Shown piece after piece: positions 7,830 through 16,383 of a stretch of DNA of 41,908 nt. Each line of letters starts with the position of its first letter. The stretch's first letter is position 1. The notes under the pieces were generated by a model. The model was not told where the DNA came from and did no database searches. It saw only the letters and a program-made list of their open reading frames with translations. This stretch comes from Pirellulales bacterium (GTDB lineage: Bacteria > Planctomycetota > Planctomycetia > Pirellulales > JAEUIK01): positions 1-41,908 of the forward strand of contig JAIBBZ010000041.1 in the NCBI GenBank assembly GCA_019694435.1, in the 5' to 3' direction. Both the position numbers and the translations under genes were made by a program.

Positions 7830-8843
7830 ATGCCAACGTTTTCGATCGTCGTGCCGACCTATAACCATGCTACGTACCTGCCGCGCGCGCTCGATTCGGT
7901 GCTGGCCCAACAATCGACCGATTGGGAATTGATCGTCGTCGACGATGGCTCGACCGACGATACGCCGCAGGTGCTCGAGCCCTACCGCTGCCGGGCACAG
8001 ATCATCCACACGGCGAATCGCGGAGCGCCTGCGGCGCGCAACACGGGGATCGCCGCGGCGGCAGGGCAATACATCGTGCTGCTCGATGCCGACGATCGCC
8101 TGCTGCCGGGAGCAATCGGGGCCTTCGCGTGGGGCCTCGCACTGCGCCCGGGCGCCGATCTCGTCGGGGCTGCTTATGCCTCGATCGCGGAAAATGGCCG
8201 GCGCAAGCCGCGTCGACCGCCGGCGATCACGGGCCACCGCGAAGCCGATTTCTGCAACTGCATCAGCGGCGCGATCGAGTTCCAAAACGGTGCGGTCGCC
8301 GTCCGCCGCGCCGTGTATTCCCGGGTGAAGTATCCGGAGTCGATCCGCACTCTGGACGACGTCGTGTTCTTTGCCTGGCTCGTGGCGACCGACGACTATG
8401 TGGTCGTCGACGAAATCGTCGTCGAAAAATTCGCACACCCGGGACGGTTGCGCGACGATTACCGTGGCGTCGTGAACGACGGCCTACGGGCTTCGGCCCT
8501 GCTGTTCGATCCCCGGCGGCTGCCGGTCGAGTTCATGGCCTACGAGCCCACGTTTCGCGCACGTCAGTTGCTGACCCTGTTTCGTGCGCACTACCGGCGT
8601 CGCGAGTTTCGTGTCGCGAATGCGTGTTTCCTGTCCGCCTGGCGCGCCGATTGGCGCCAGGCGGTACGCTGGCCGTATCTGCGCAAGGCGCTTCGCTCTT
8701 TGCCGTTCGGCTGGGACAAGCGCTGCGCAGTCGAGTCGGATCAACGCGAGGCTGCTCGGGCTTATCCGCCGGAGGCAGCCGCGCGGGACCATTCCGGTGA
8801 GCCCCATGCCGGTGAACCAACGGCTGTGCCCGGGCAACGTTAG
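7830..8843 (+). CDS. Family 2 glycosyltransferase
   Basis: A 337-residue GT2 enzyme. The N-terminal catalytic domain has FSIVVPTYNHATYLPRALDS, the nucleotide-sugar site IVVDDGSTDDT, RGAPAARNTGI and the DxD motif in LLDADDRLLPG. A likely base-containing segment TLDDVVFFAWL follows near residue 173. The C-terminal third is basic and aromatic-rich, with the appearance of a membrane-associated tail. The start gives the family-standard MPTFSIVVPTYN opening. It probably forms an operon with the FkbM gene. Its stop codon overlaps the stop of the convergent thioredoxin-like gene by 4 bp. Donor and acceptor cannot be inferred. Confidence 0.92.
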   Translation: MPTFSIVVPTYNHATYLPRALDSVLAQQSTDWELIVVDDGSTDDTPQVLEPYRCRAQIIHTANRGAPAARNTGIAAAAGQYIVLLDADDRLLPGAIGAFAWGLALRPGADLVGAAYASIAENGRRKPRRPPAITGHREADFCNCISGAIEFQNGAVAVRRAVYSRVKYPESIRTLDDVVFFAWLVATDDYVVVDEIVVEKFAHPGRLRDDYRGVVNDGLRASALLFDPRRLPVEFMAYEPTFRARQLLTLFRAHYRRREFRVANACFLSAWRADWRQAVRWPYLRKALRSLPFGWDKRCAVESDQREAARAYPPEAAARDHSGEPHAGEPTAVPGQR

Positions 8844-9319
8844 TCGACCTGCTGCGTGCTATCCGGGGTAGGCATGCCGGCAACGTGGTCGGCGTCCGGA
8901 GTCGCGTCCGGAGCAGGTTGCTCCGCTTCGGCCGTGGCCGCTACGGCTTGATCGACGACGCGGTGCAGCGTCTCGATGCTTTGCGCGCCCACGAGCTTTT
9001 GCCGCAGAATGCCGCGGCGCGAGCGGTGGAACACGATCAATTGCGGAATCGGTCCGCCGTGCGTCAACCGCGAAGCCAGCTCACCTTGCCGATCGGTGTC
9101 GACCTGGGCGAATGCCACGCGCGACAAACCTCCGCGCCGGCGGAACTCGGGCATGATCGAACGCTTCATGGTCTGGCAAGCCGGGCACCATTCGGCGCCG
9201 ACGAGTATCACCAAAGGACGGCCATTCTGGACATGGTCCGTGTAGGCAGATTCATACGTCGTCGAGGGGGCAGCCATGACGGCGGTCTGAATCAGCAGGG
9301 CCAAGGGAATACCGTTCAT
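8840..9319 (-). CDS. Secreted thioredoxin-like protein
   Basis: A 159-residue protein with a short hydrophobic N-terminus (LALLIQTAVMAAPS) that is probably a signal peptide. A thioredoxin fold follows, with the active site EWCPACQ (C45 and C48) and the cis-proline region GGPIPQLIVF. The dipeptide between the cysteines is Pro-Ala. A Pro/Ala/Glu-rich C-terminal tail of about 30 residues is probably disordered. The protein may reduce or form disulfides, or pass electrons, in the periplasm. AAGGAGA lies about 7 bp upstream of the ATG. Nothing adjacent names its partner. Confidence 0.87.
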   Translation of the reverse strand: MNGIPLALLIQTAVMAAPSTTYESAYTDHVQNGRPLVILVGAEWCPACQTMKRSIMPEFRRRGGLSRVAFAQVDTDRQGELASRLTHGGPIPQLIVFHRSRRGILRQKLVGAQSIETLHRVVDQAVAATAEAEQPAPDATPDADHVAGMPTPDSTQQVD

Positions 9320-9957
9320 CTATGCGTCTCCTTTTTCGCAAACAATTTTGCCGGCGACACGCGCCACCGAAGCAACCGAATGGCGAGTGATCGCGAGCAT
9401 CTGGGTTCGGCCCGCCGTTCCAGGCGACGTAGTGCCAGGCACTTCGTACACCGGCGTGGGCATTCGGACTGACCGCCGACAATCTCAGCCTCGACTGAGA
9501 TGCGTGCGGTGCGTGATGGTTACATCGCAGTGGGCGGCAAAACGCCCGTGAGGCAGGGCCGGAATCTCTTTCCCGGCGGATGTTCTTCAGCAGTTCCCTT
9601 GCAGCGATGAATCCATCAACAAATCCAAGCCAAACGATGTCTGTACTTTAGGGAGGCGGGACGCCTCGTCAAGCAAAATCAGCCACGTTCCGGTCTGCCA
9701 AAAAGCCCAGTTTTCTCGTGAAAAATGCGAAAAAAGCGCTGCGCATTGTCGCACCCGAAATGGTGCATCTTCGTACTCCCGCAACCGAAGTTCCTGTACC
9801 GCTTGAAGTTCGCGAGGGGGGGCTCGTTGTGGGGGGGGGGTCGATCTCGCTATACTCGCCTCCGCTGCGTTGGGGTGCGCGATAAATTTTTTTTCGCGCG
9901 CGGAGTCGCGGCGATCGCGGCGAGGAACCGCGTCTTGATCTTGGGCGCTGGAACGCT
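9320..9957. other. Divergent intergenic region, 638 bp
   Basis: No gene is supported here; a 65-codon minus-strand frame at 9587-9784 has no recognisable features. The region is less GC-rich than its neighbours around 9590-9790. It contains a perfect 6-bp stem with a 3-nt loop (GAGGCG-GGA-CGCCTC, 9653-9667), a G7 tract at 9816-9822, a G10 tract at 9831-9840, a candidate promoter overlapping that tract, and a T8 tract at 9887-9894. It separates the thioredoxin-like gene from the EKP-less Gfo/Idh gene. Confidence 0.6.
9827..9856 (+). promoter_or_regulatory. Candidate promoter with a G10 tract running into its spacer
   Basis: TTGTGG (9827-9832) and TATACT (9851-9856) are separated by 18 bp, and eight bases of that spacer are the rest of a G10 run. 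The -10 matches consensus at 5 of 6 positions; the -35 is weak. The Gfo/Idh-like gene starts 101 bp downstream of the -10. Length change in the G tract would alter spacing, an arrangement known from phase-variable promoters in other bacteria. Confidence 0.35.
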
Positions 9958-10980
9958 ATGAAACTGCGCGTCGGCTTGATCGGTTTGGGAGCGAACTGGG
10001 AGAAACATCATCGGCCGGCACTGCGGACGCTGAGCGACCGCTTTGAAGTCCGGGCCGTCTACGATCAGGTCGCCCATCGCGCCGAAACGGCGGCGCGCGA
10101 AACGCGTGCCGTGGCCGTCGATGGCTTTCACACGCTCGCCGAGCGCGACGACGTGGACGCCATCATGATGTTGTCGCAAGACTGGTACGGCGTGCTGCCG
10201 CTGTTCGCCGCCTGCGACGCTGGCAAGGCCGTGTACTGTGCCACGGGCCTGGGTTTCGATCCTGAGCAAGCGCGTCAATTGAAGGAGCGCGTCGAACGGT
10301 CAGGCGTGGCTTTCATGGCGGAGTTTCCTCGCCGCCATGCGCCGGCGACGATTCGCCTGAAAGAACTCATCGCCACGCGACTCGGCGCGCCGCAATTGTT
10401 GTTCTGTCACCATCGCGTACCTGTCAGCGAGCCGACGTCGCCCGAGCAGCGCTTGCGGACCCCCAGCTCGCCGGCGGTGAGCTACATGATCGAGCTCGTG
10501 GATTGGTGCCGGTATGTCGTGGGGACCGAACCAACGAGCTTGATCAGCATCCGGCACCTGGCCAATCCCGGCCAGGAGTACGAGGACTATCAGATGCTGA
10601 GCCTCGATTTCTCCGTGCCGGACAAGGTGGGCACCGGAACCGTGGCGCAAATCAGTTGTGGTCGGTATATGCCGGCGCGCTGGCAAGAGGCTGTCGGTTA
10701 CCGCCCGCCGGCTGCCCTGCAAGTCGCCTGCGAGCGGGGCATCGCGTTTATCGATCTGCCCTCGACCTTGATCTGGTTCGACGAGGCGGGGCGACACCAG
10801 GAATCGCTCGACCACGAGCGCCCCGTCGGCGAACTGCTCTTACAGTCGTTCTATCGTGAAGTGACGAGCCTGGTGCGCAACCGGTCCAATCTCGACGATT
10901 CGTACCGTGCTTTGGAAATCGTCTGGCACGCCCGCGACAGCCAGCTATCCGGCCAGCGGCAGACGATCCGCGGCCGCTGA
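9958..10980 (+). CDS. Gfo/Idh/MocA-like protein lacking the EKP motif
   Basis: A 340-residue protein with the overall shape of the Gfo/Idh/MocA family: an N-terminal Rossmann fold (VGLIGLGANWEKHHRPAL) and a C-terminal oxidoreductase-like domain. Two hallmarks are altered. The glycine motif reads GLGANW, without the last Gly, and where relatives have CEKPL this protein has CATGLGF, so the catalytic lysine is missing. The next conserved block is EFPRRHAP. It may still bind nucleotide and act as a regulator or non-redox enzyme, or use other residues. There is no signal peptide. The ATG at 9958 has only a weak GGAAC upstream. It stands alone behind the G-tract intergenic region. Confidence 0.85.
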   Translation: MKLRVGLIGLGANWEKHHRPALRTLSDRFEVRAVYDQVAHRAETAARETRAVAVDGFHTLAERDDVDAIMMLSQDWYGVLPLFAACDAGKAVYCATGLGFDPEQARQLKERVERSGVAFMAEFPRRHAPATIRLKELIATRLGAPQLLFCHHRVPVSEPTSPEQRLRTPSSPAVSYMIELVDWCRYVVGTEPTSLISIRHLANPGQEYEDYQMLSLDFSVPDKVGTGTVAQISCGRYMPARWQEAVGYRPPAALQVACERGIAFIDLPSTLIWFDEAGRHQESLDHERPVGELLLQSFYREVTSLVRNRSNLDDSYRALEIVWHARDSQLSGQRQTIRGR

Positions 10981-11053
10981 CCGCGGCTGGCCATGCGCAC
11001 CGAGGTTGGCTTCCGCGCTGCCTGCGGTTAGTCTGCTGAGCGCACGCCGCGAG

Positions 11054-13561
11054 CTAGTGCTGGAACAGGAATTCCTTGGCGTTGAGCACGGCCCAGCAGA
11101 CGTCTTCGAGGCCCTGAAGTCGATCGGGCTGCGCGGCGACATGCTTGCAGGCCGCGTCGATCTCGGCCTGGTTCGGCTGGCGCGCGAGTGCGACCTGGTA
11201 CAGCTCGGTGACGATCTCCGGATCGGTCTTGCCTGCTGCCGCGAGCTTGCGGAAGCGGTTGTCGGCGTGGCGCAGCTTCTCATGCACCAGCGGACCATTG
11301 ATCATCTGCAGTGCCTGCGACAGGTTCGATTCGGTCGACCGTTCGCATTGGCAGGCCATCTCGCGCGGTGGCTGTCCGAAGACCTTGAGGAAGTAGTGAT
11401 CCACATCAGGACTGGGAAGCTGCGTCGCCCGCGTGCCGGCAGGTAAGCCGGGGAACTTCTCATCGACGGCCGTCACGGCGCATATCGCGTCGAGCAATTG
11501 CTCGGCCGAAAGCAGCCGGGTCTTGGCATGCGAAAAGTACTTGGCGTCGTTCGCGTTGAAGGCATTCTTGCGGGCGCTCAATTGGTAGGTGCGGCTATTG
11601 AGAATCGTGCGCAAGATGTGCTTGCGGTCGTATCCGTGAGTGACGAAATCCTGTGCCAGGGCTTGCAATAGTGCTGTGTTCGAGGGCGGGTTCGAGGCCC
11701 GGAAATCGTCGACCGGCTCGACGATCCCCTGCCCCATCAGGTGTGCCCACAGGCGGTTCACTTCGGCCTGGGCAAAGAATGGATTTTCCGGACCGCGCAG
11801 CCAGGCGACGAAAGCCGCGCGGCGATCGTCCTCGCCGGGCAAGTCCGCGTCGCCGGCCAAGGGGAGCCATGGCTTCATCTGCTTGCCGGTACGCGGCTGA
11901 GTGACTTCTCCGGCGCGGGCCACCCAGACGACCTGCTCGTCGGCCCGCGTGGCCGGCTTGCGCTGCACGCGGTTGAAGAAAGCACCGATCCCGTAGTAGT
12001 TGTCCTGCGTCCAGCGTTCAAACGGATGGTTGTGGCACTTGGCGCATTGAATGCGGATGCCCAGGAACAATTGCGACGTGGTCTCGACGCAGTCGTTCGT
12101 GTCGCCGGCCGTGCGGTAGTAATTCGCGGCTGGGTTGTCGAACGTGCTGCCTTCGGCCAAGAGCAAATCGGCGACGAACTGATCGTACGGCTGGTTATCG
12201 CGCAGCGAAGCGACGATCCAACGGCGGAACTTGTGCACGCCGGCCGCAGTCACCTTCTTGTTGTTGACCCGCAACAGGTCCGACCATTTGAGCGCCCAAA
12301 ATTCAGCATACTCGGGCCGCGTCAACAGCGCATCGATCAGCCGGGCACGCTTGTCGGGCGCGGCGTCGAGCGCAAAGGCACGCGATTCGTCGGCCGTCGG
12401 CAATTCGCCGATGACGTCCAAGTAGACGCGCCGTACAAACTCCTCGTCGCTGCACAAGTCAGACGGCAGGATCTGCATCTGCTGCAGCTTGGCGAACACG
12501 TTCTCGTCGACGTAGTTGTTCGCCGCCGGGTTGTTCCAGGCGAAGTCGGGGACCTCCTTGAGGAACATCAGCGTCGCGGTTTCCATCTTGTCGAGATACC
12601 GCACCAGGATGGCCGCCTCGCCGCGGTCGTGACCGACGACCAGGCCGTGCGCGTCGGACGAGGCGATCGCCTCGTCCGAACTGGAGAACGAAGCGAGGTC
12701 GGTCACGTCGCGCACCGTGCCATCGGAAAAATGCGCCAGCGCGACCACCTGCTGCGTGTGCGCAGGGCGATGCAAGATGCGCTGCGCGGGATAGACCTCG
12801 AGTTTGACGCACTGCGCGGCGTCGGCGGGGTCGAGTTGCTGACCTTCGAGAATCCAGTCGTGCAGCAACTGATACGACAGGTCGCTGCGCGACAGCTTTC
12901 GCCCGCCGCCGTGGGGCACCTCCATCGTCGGCTTGCGCAGCAGCAAGCTCTGATCGGGCTGCTCCATGTCGGTACGGCGATTGTAAAACTCACGAACGAG
13001 AGTCTCGGCGTCGAGCACCGGATCGTATGCCCGCAGGCTCAGGCGAAAACCGCCCTTGCCGCTGGGCGAGCCATGGCAGGCTCCTTGATTGCAACCATGC
13101 TTCGTCAACGCGACGAGCGTTTCGTACTGGAACGACACGGGATCGGCCGAGGCTTGCCCCGTCACCTGGCAGGGAACGCTGAGCTGCTGCCCGGCGACGC
13201 GCACCATGATCACCGTGGTGCCGTCGGCCACGGGCCGTACGACGCCGCTCTCGACGCGGGCGATTGACTCATCAGCCGAAATGAATTCGGCAGCGCGAGT
13301 CAGATCCTGTACCGCGCCGCCGGCGTAATAGCCCGTCACGGCCAGATGCATCGTGCGCCGGCGGGTGGCCAATTGAATGTTCGCGGGAAAGACTTCGACC
13401 CGCTCGGGTGTGCCGAGCACAATCGGCTCGAGCAACGGGGCGGCTGCCGCGGGCTCATTGGTGGCCGCACTCGCCGAGGGGGCCGCTGCGAGCGACAGGG
13501 TCAGGCCAAGAGTCGCGCAGGCGAACAAGGACCACGCGGAACGTCGTGTACGATGGCTCAT
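11054..13561 (-). CDS. Secreted DUF1549/DUF1553 (PSCyt2-PSD1) planctomycete cytochrome-like protein
   Basis: An 835-residue planctomycete-specific secreted protein. A signal peptide (about residues 1-32, ending ASAA) precedes a bacterial Ig-like segment, then a cytochrome-like patch KHGCNQGACHGS (CX4CH, C157/C162), a second Ig-like region (about 280-335), the DUF1549 domain starting near NNYVDENVFAKL with a canonical CAKCHNHPF (CxxCH) near residue 515, and a C-terminal DUF1553 domain (AEVNRLWAHLMGQGIVEP, then SRTYQLS). CxxCH implies covalent haem. The family is very abundant in Pirellulales and is suspected to act in extracellular polysaccharide or redox processes, but remains uncharacterised. 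It lies 114 bp downstream of the PPC-domain gene on the same strand, a very common pairing. Confidence 0.93.
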   Translation of the reverse strand: MSHRTRRSAWSLFACATLGLTLSLAAAPSASAATNEPAAAAPLLEPIVLGTPERVEVFPANIQLATRRRTMHLAVTGYYAGGAVQDLTRAAEFISADESIARVESGVVRPVADGTTVIMVRVAGQQLSVPCQVTGQASADPVSFQYETLVALTKHGCNQGACHGSPSGKGGFRLSLRAYDPVLDAETLVREFYNRRTDMEQPDQSLLLRKPTMEVPHGGGRKLSRSDLSYQLLHDWILEGQQLDPADAAQCVKLEVYPAQRILHRPAHTQQVVALAHFSDGTVRDVTDLASFSSSDEAIASSDAHGLVVGHDRGEAAILVRYLDKMETATLMFLKEVPDFAWNNPAANNYVDENVFAKLQQMQILPSDLCSDEEFVRRVYLDVIGELPTADESRAFALDAAPDKRARLIDALLTRPEYAEFWALKWSDLLRVNNKKVTAAGVHKFRRWIVASLRDNQPYDQFVADLLLAEGSTFDNPAANYYRTAGDTNDCVETTSQLFLGIRIQCAKCHNHPFERWTQDNYYGIGAFFNRVQRKPATRADEQVVWVARAGEVTQPRTGKQMKPWLPLAGDADLPGEDDRRAAFVAWLRGPENPFFAQAEVNRLWAHLMGQGIVEPVDDFRASNPPSNTALLQALAQDFVTHGYDRKHILRTILNSRTYQLSARKNAFNANDAKYFSHAKTRLLSAEQLLDAICAVTAVDEKFPGLPAGTRATQLPSPDVDHYFLKVFGQPPREMACQCERSTESNLSQALQMINGPLVHEKLRHADNRFRKLAAAGKTDPEIVTELYQVALARQPNQAEIDAACKHVAAQPDRLQGLEDVCWAVLNAKEFLFQH

Positions 13562-13637
13562 CAGTCGGCATCCATGAAGGCGGGAAGTTCGGCCAGCGTT
13601 AGTTGAAGGAGTAGGCGAGCGGATGACACGCTGGGCA

Positions 13638-13665
13638 GGCAGGCGAGCCCCTGGCAGGCGAGCCC
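13638..13665. repeat. 13-bp tandem direct repeat in the gap between the PPC and DUF1549 genes
   Basis: GGCAGGCGAGCCC occurs at 13638-13650 and again at 13653-13665, two bases apart. It lies between the stop of the PPC-domain gene and the start of the DUF1549/DUF1553 gene. It is probably neutral; no stable long stem is formed. Confidence 0.6.
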
Positions 13666-13675
13666 AGAGCGGACC

Positions 13676-16054
13676 TTACGGCATCTTGACCTCCAGGGCG
13701 AACACGGCGCTGGACGTCACTTGTTTGCCTCCCACGGTGGTTGTGGCGACGACTTGTACGCCTGGGAAGCTGCCAATGCCCGCGTTCGCAGCGGCGGTCA
13801 GGTCGAATTCCAGCTCTGCCGCGTCGGCAGCGATGGCGAGGCCCTCGGGCACGCTGAGCCCCGGCGGCAGATTGACGAAGCTCAGTTGCACCGGCTGCTT
13901 CTCGTCACCAAACCGCGTCAGCGAGATCTTGCACTTCTGCGTCGCGCCGGCAACAACCGGCCCTGCCGGAGCCGCCGCGACATCGAGCGGCCGGCCGACG
14001 CGCAAGATGGCCTCGAGGGTCACGCTCTTAGGTTGATTCGAGAGCACGCCCGATCCAACGATTCGGAAGCGATAATCCCCTGCCGCGGCTGCTGCCGGTC
14101 CGCGCACGATGATCGCCGCTTCGGTCTGCCCCTTGGCGATCGCCGGCAACTCCGCCGTAAAGCCTGCCGGCAGGCCCTCGACGGCCAGATTGACGACGTC
14201 GTCGAATCCGGCGAGCTTCTCGAGTTTGACCTTGCCGGTGCCCGTGCCGACCAATTGCGGGAAGCGCACCGTGTCGCCCTCAAGCGACAGTTTGAAGAAA
14301 TCGCCAAAGGCGGGGCCCACGCCGATCCCGACGGAGCCATCGAGCATGGGTGGCGGATAGGGCAGGCCGGCGAATTGCGGGCGCAGCGCGCCCAGCGTCG
14401 AGGCCGTGGCTGCGAAGTCGACTTCGCCAATCTTGGCCCGCCCCACGATGCGGCCCACGCGCGGCGGTCCCTGGGCGATCGAAGCGGGGAACGTGAGGCT
14501 CAACACCACGTCGTTCTTGCCTTCGGGGATGACGTTGCTGGCCAGAAAGACGTCGCGATAACCCGGGCTGCTTGGTTGTCGAGTCAGGTTCAGACCGAAG
14601 CCCTCGCCCACGTCTTCCAGCGACAAGGTGATGGGGCCGTTGTAATCGCGCCGCGCCGCGTTGACCTTGATGACCATCACGCCGCCCAGCGGGACGTCGA
14701 ATTTCTCCGCCTCGAGCGACAGGCTGAAACCGGGCTGATAGGGCTGAACATCGACGCGGTAGACGTGTTGTGGGCCGCCGCGATGATGCAGATCCTCGAC
14801 CGCCAGGAGATAACGGCCGTCGGCCGGAGCGGTGAAATCGAGGGTGCCTTCTTCTGTGCCGGAGTCGTCGACTTCGGCCAGCACACCACCGTCGGGCTTC
14901 ATCACGCGCATCAGCAAGTCGGTCGGCGAACCGAGGCTGCGAGTCATGCCGACAAACAACAGTCGTTGTCCGGCCTTGGCGTCGAAACCGAAGAGGTCGT
15001 GATCGCCCGCCGCCGCGAAGCGACCGCTGATTGCGCCCGGCACCAGGACCGGCGAACCTCCTCCGGCCACGTCGTCGTTCGGTTCGAACTCGACCTGCTC
15101 GCTTCCCGTGGCTGCCATGAGCGTTACGGGCACCGCACCCTGCCCCGTGGCATACCGCGCGGCCGCAGGCACCTGGCTGCCAACCTGTGCGCCCACGGTG
15201 ACCGTCGTAGCGAGTCCCGCGGCCAGGAGCGGCGCGACCGGCTCCAGCGCCGTGGTCGAGCCAACCACGATCCCGGTTGGGTAGGCGACCGTGGCAAGTG
15301 GGAAGTTGCCGATCCGCAGCCGATAGCGATGACCGCCGCTGCCGGCGTAAGTGATGTCGCGTATCTCGACGTAATACTCGCCCGGCGCGTTGAAGGTATA
15401 GGCAAAACGACCATCGGGCGCGATGCCACCTTCGTCGTCGCTGAAGGCCAACTCCTTGCCCGCCGCGTCCAGCAATCGCACGACGGGATCGAGCGGCGAA
15501 CCGAGCCGGCGGGCCACGGCATCGACCGACACGGTTTCTCCGGCCGCCGCGTTGAACTTGTAGAAGTCAAAACTCTCGGGCTCGCAGGCACCCTCGACGG
15601 CGACGGGCAGCGTGAGCAGTTGCGCAGTTTCGGGAGTCTTGTTCTGGCCGTTGTCGGCCACGGTCGGCAGGTCGTCGACCATCAGCAACCGCAAGTTCGA
15701 GACGCCCCCGCTGGTGCCGAGGCGATAGCCGTAAATGCCGACGGGCGTTTCCGCGGGAAAGGTGATGCGATACCGAACTTCTTTGGGCTGGTTGCCATTG
15801 CCTTCGACGCCGGGAGTGAGTTCGACCGCCGCCGGTATACCGGTCCAAAGTCCGGTCGCGCCGGCAAGGTTGTCGCCGTAGATCACTACATCGGCTGGTG
15901 CGCCGGGTGCAACGGCAGAGGGTGACATGAACGCCACGGCCGGCTGCGCCGCAGCGCGCGGCGCGACCAAGGCGACAACCGTCAAGCAGACCAGGCACAG
16001 CGCAGACAAGCGGGCAGGCGACATTTTCGGCACGCGGCGGGATCGGGTAGGCAT
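13676..16054 (-). CDS. Secreted pre-peptidase C-terminal (PPC) domain protein
   Basis: A 792-residue secreted protein made of beta-sandwich domains. After a signal peptide (hydrophobic core LCLVCLTVVALVA, likely cleavage near AAAQP) comes an IPT/Ig-like segment. Two PPC-type bacterial pre-peptidase domains follow: about residues 130-255 (FDFYKFNAAAGETVSV, GEYYVEIRD) and about 320-435 (HDLFGFDAKAGQRLLF, GRYLLAVED). The C-terminal ~350 residues are Ig-like. No catalytic domain is visible, so it probably binds carbohydrate or forms a surface scaffold. ATG 16054 was chosen; TTG 16057 and ATG 16024 are alternatives and none has a clear Shine-Dalgarno. It is the first gene of a likely two-gene operon with the DUF1549/DUF1553 gene, behind a good promoter at 16219-16248. 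Confidence 0.9.
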   Translation of the reverse strand: MPTRSRRVPKMSPARLSALCLVCLTVVALVAPRAAAQPAVAFMSPSAVAPGAPADVVIYGDNLAGATGLWTGIPAAVELTPGVEGNGNQPKEVRYRITFPAETPVGIYGYRLGTSGGVSNLRLLMVDDLPTVADNGQNKTPETAQLLTLPVAVEGACEPESFDFYKFNAAAGETVSVDAVARRLGSPLDPVVRLLDAAGKELAFSDDEGGIAPDGRFAYTFNAPGEYYVEIRDITYAGSGGHRYRLRIGNFPLATVAYPTGIVVGSTTALEPVAPLLAAGLATTVTVGAQVGSQVPAAARYATGQGAVPVTLMAATGSEQVEFEPNDDVAGGGSPVLVPGAISGRFAAAGDHDLFGFDAKAGQRLLFVGMTRSLGSPTDLLMRVMKPDGGVLAEVDDSGTEEGTLDFTAPADGRYLLAVEDLHHRGGPQHVYRVDVQPYQPGFSLSLEAEKFDVPLGGVMVIKVNAARRDYNGPITLSLEDVGEGFGLNLTRQPSSPGYRDVFLASNVIPEGKNDVVLSLTFPASIAQGPPRVGRIVGRAKIGEVDFAATASTLGALRPQFAGLPYPPPMLDGSVGIGVGPAFGDFFKLSLEGDTVRFPQLVGTGTGKVKLEKLAGFDDVVNLAVEGLPAGFTAELPAIAKGQTEAAIIVRGPAAAAAGDYRFRIVGSGVLSNQPKSVTLEAILRVGRPLDVAAAPAGPVVAGATQKCKISLTRFGDEKQPVQLSFVNLPPGLSVPEGLAIAADAAELEFDLTAAANAGIGSFPGVQVVATTTVGGKQVTSSAVFALEVKMP

Positions 16055-16218
16055 CAATGGGCGGGGGACGGATGTTGGCGACCGGAAAGTTGCCTCGCAG
16101 CACTTCCGGCTGCGGAAACGTCAGGCCTGTCGCGTGCCGGCAGGCCGCATGCGGCCAGACAACGGGCTCGCCGCAGGCCAACTCCCAAGCACGCAACAAC
16201 ATCCATTGATCCATGCTG

Positions 16219-16248
16219 ATCGTAACCGCCGACGCTAGCGGTTGTCAA
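16219..16248 (-). promoter_or_regulatory. Promoter of the PPC/DUF1549 operon
   Basis: On the minus strand a perfect TTGACA -35 (16248-16243) is followed after 18 bp by TACGAT (16224-16219), 4 of 6 to consensus. The leader to the ATG at 16054 would be about 155 nt. The terminator of the upstream DUF1559 gene lies just beyond it, so the operon would start here independently. Confidence 0.55.
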
Positions 16249-16258
16249 AATTTTTGAC
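16224..16258. promoter_or_regulatory. Two dyads overlapping the -35 and spacer, possible operators
   Basis: GTCAAAA-T-TTTTGAC (16244-16258) is a perfect 7-bp dyad around one base and overlaps the -35. AACCGC-N8-GCGGTT (16224-16229 and 16238-16243) is a perfect 6-bp dyad filling the spacer. Both are where a repressor would bind. No regulator is encoded next door. Confidence 0.35.
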
Positions 16259-16300
16259 GGTCGTAGGTGCGACCCTCGGGAGTGGTGCCAAGCGCGGAGA

Positions 16301-16344
16301 AACAAAAAAACCCAGGGCCGACTCGGGTGAGTCGGCCCTGGGTT
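16301..16344 (-). terminator. Intrinsic terminator of the DUF1559 gene
   Basis: A perfect 16-bp inverted repeat (16309-16324 and 16329-16344; AACCCAGGGCCGACTC) encloses a 4-nt loop. On the minus strand it is followed by a run of T residues interrupted by one G (16310-16301). It starts 39 bp after the DUF1559 stop codon. This is a textbook Rho-independent terminator. Confidence 0.93.
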
Positions 16345-16383
16345 GAAAGTTTTGCCACGTACGGCAAAGCCAAGGTGCGACGG

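Larger units (their letters stand above)
16055..16383. other. Intergenic region with promoter and terminator, 329 bp
   Basis: This gap lies between the DUF1559 stop and the PPC-gene start, both on the minus strand. It holds the strong DUF1559 terminator (16301-16344), the candidate PPC-gene promoter (16219-16248) with its dyads, and an untranslated leader of about 155 nt. A frame reading from 16214 into the PPC gene in another phase is not considered real. Confidence 0.7.

Noticed and set aside
9587..9784. 65-codon minus-strand frame in the 638-bp gap
   Set aside because: No motif, no clear ribosome site and no partner; chance frame in a less GC-rich stretch is likelier.
9861..9894. Possible attenuator hairpin ending in the T8 tract
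   Set aside because: Only a 3-bp stem can be formed before the T run.
11741..13267. 508-codon plus-strand frame opposite the DUF1549/DUF1553 gene
   Set aside because: It is a typical high-GC antisense shadow; the minus strand carries recognisable domains over the whole length.
13721..15925. 734-codon plus-strand frame opposite the PPC gene
   Set aside because: Antisense shadow with Arg/Gly/Ala-rich composition and no family match.
15567..16214. Minus-strand frame of 215 codons overlapping the PPC gene start
   Set aside because: It is Arg-rich, without motifs, and runs in another phase through the PPC signal peptide and first domain, which are clearly coding.
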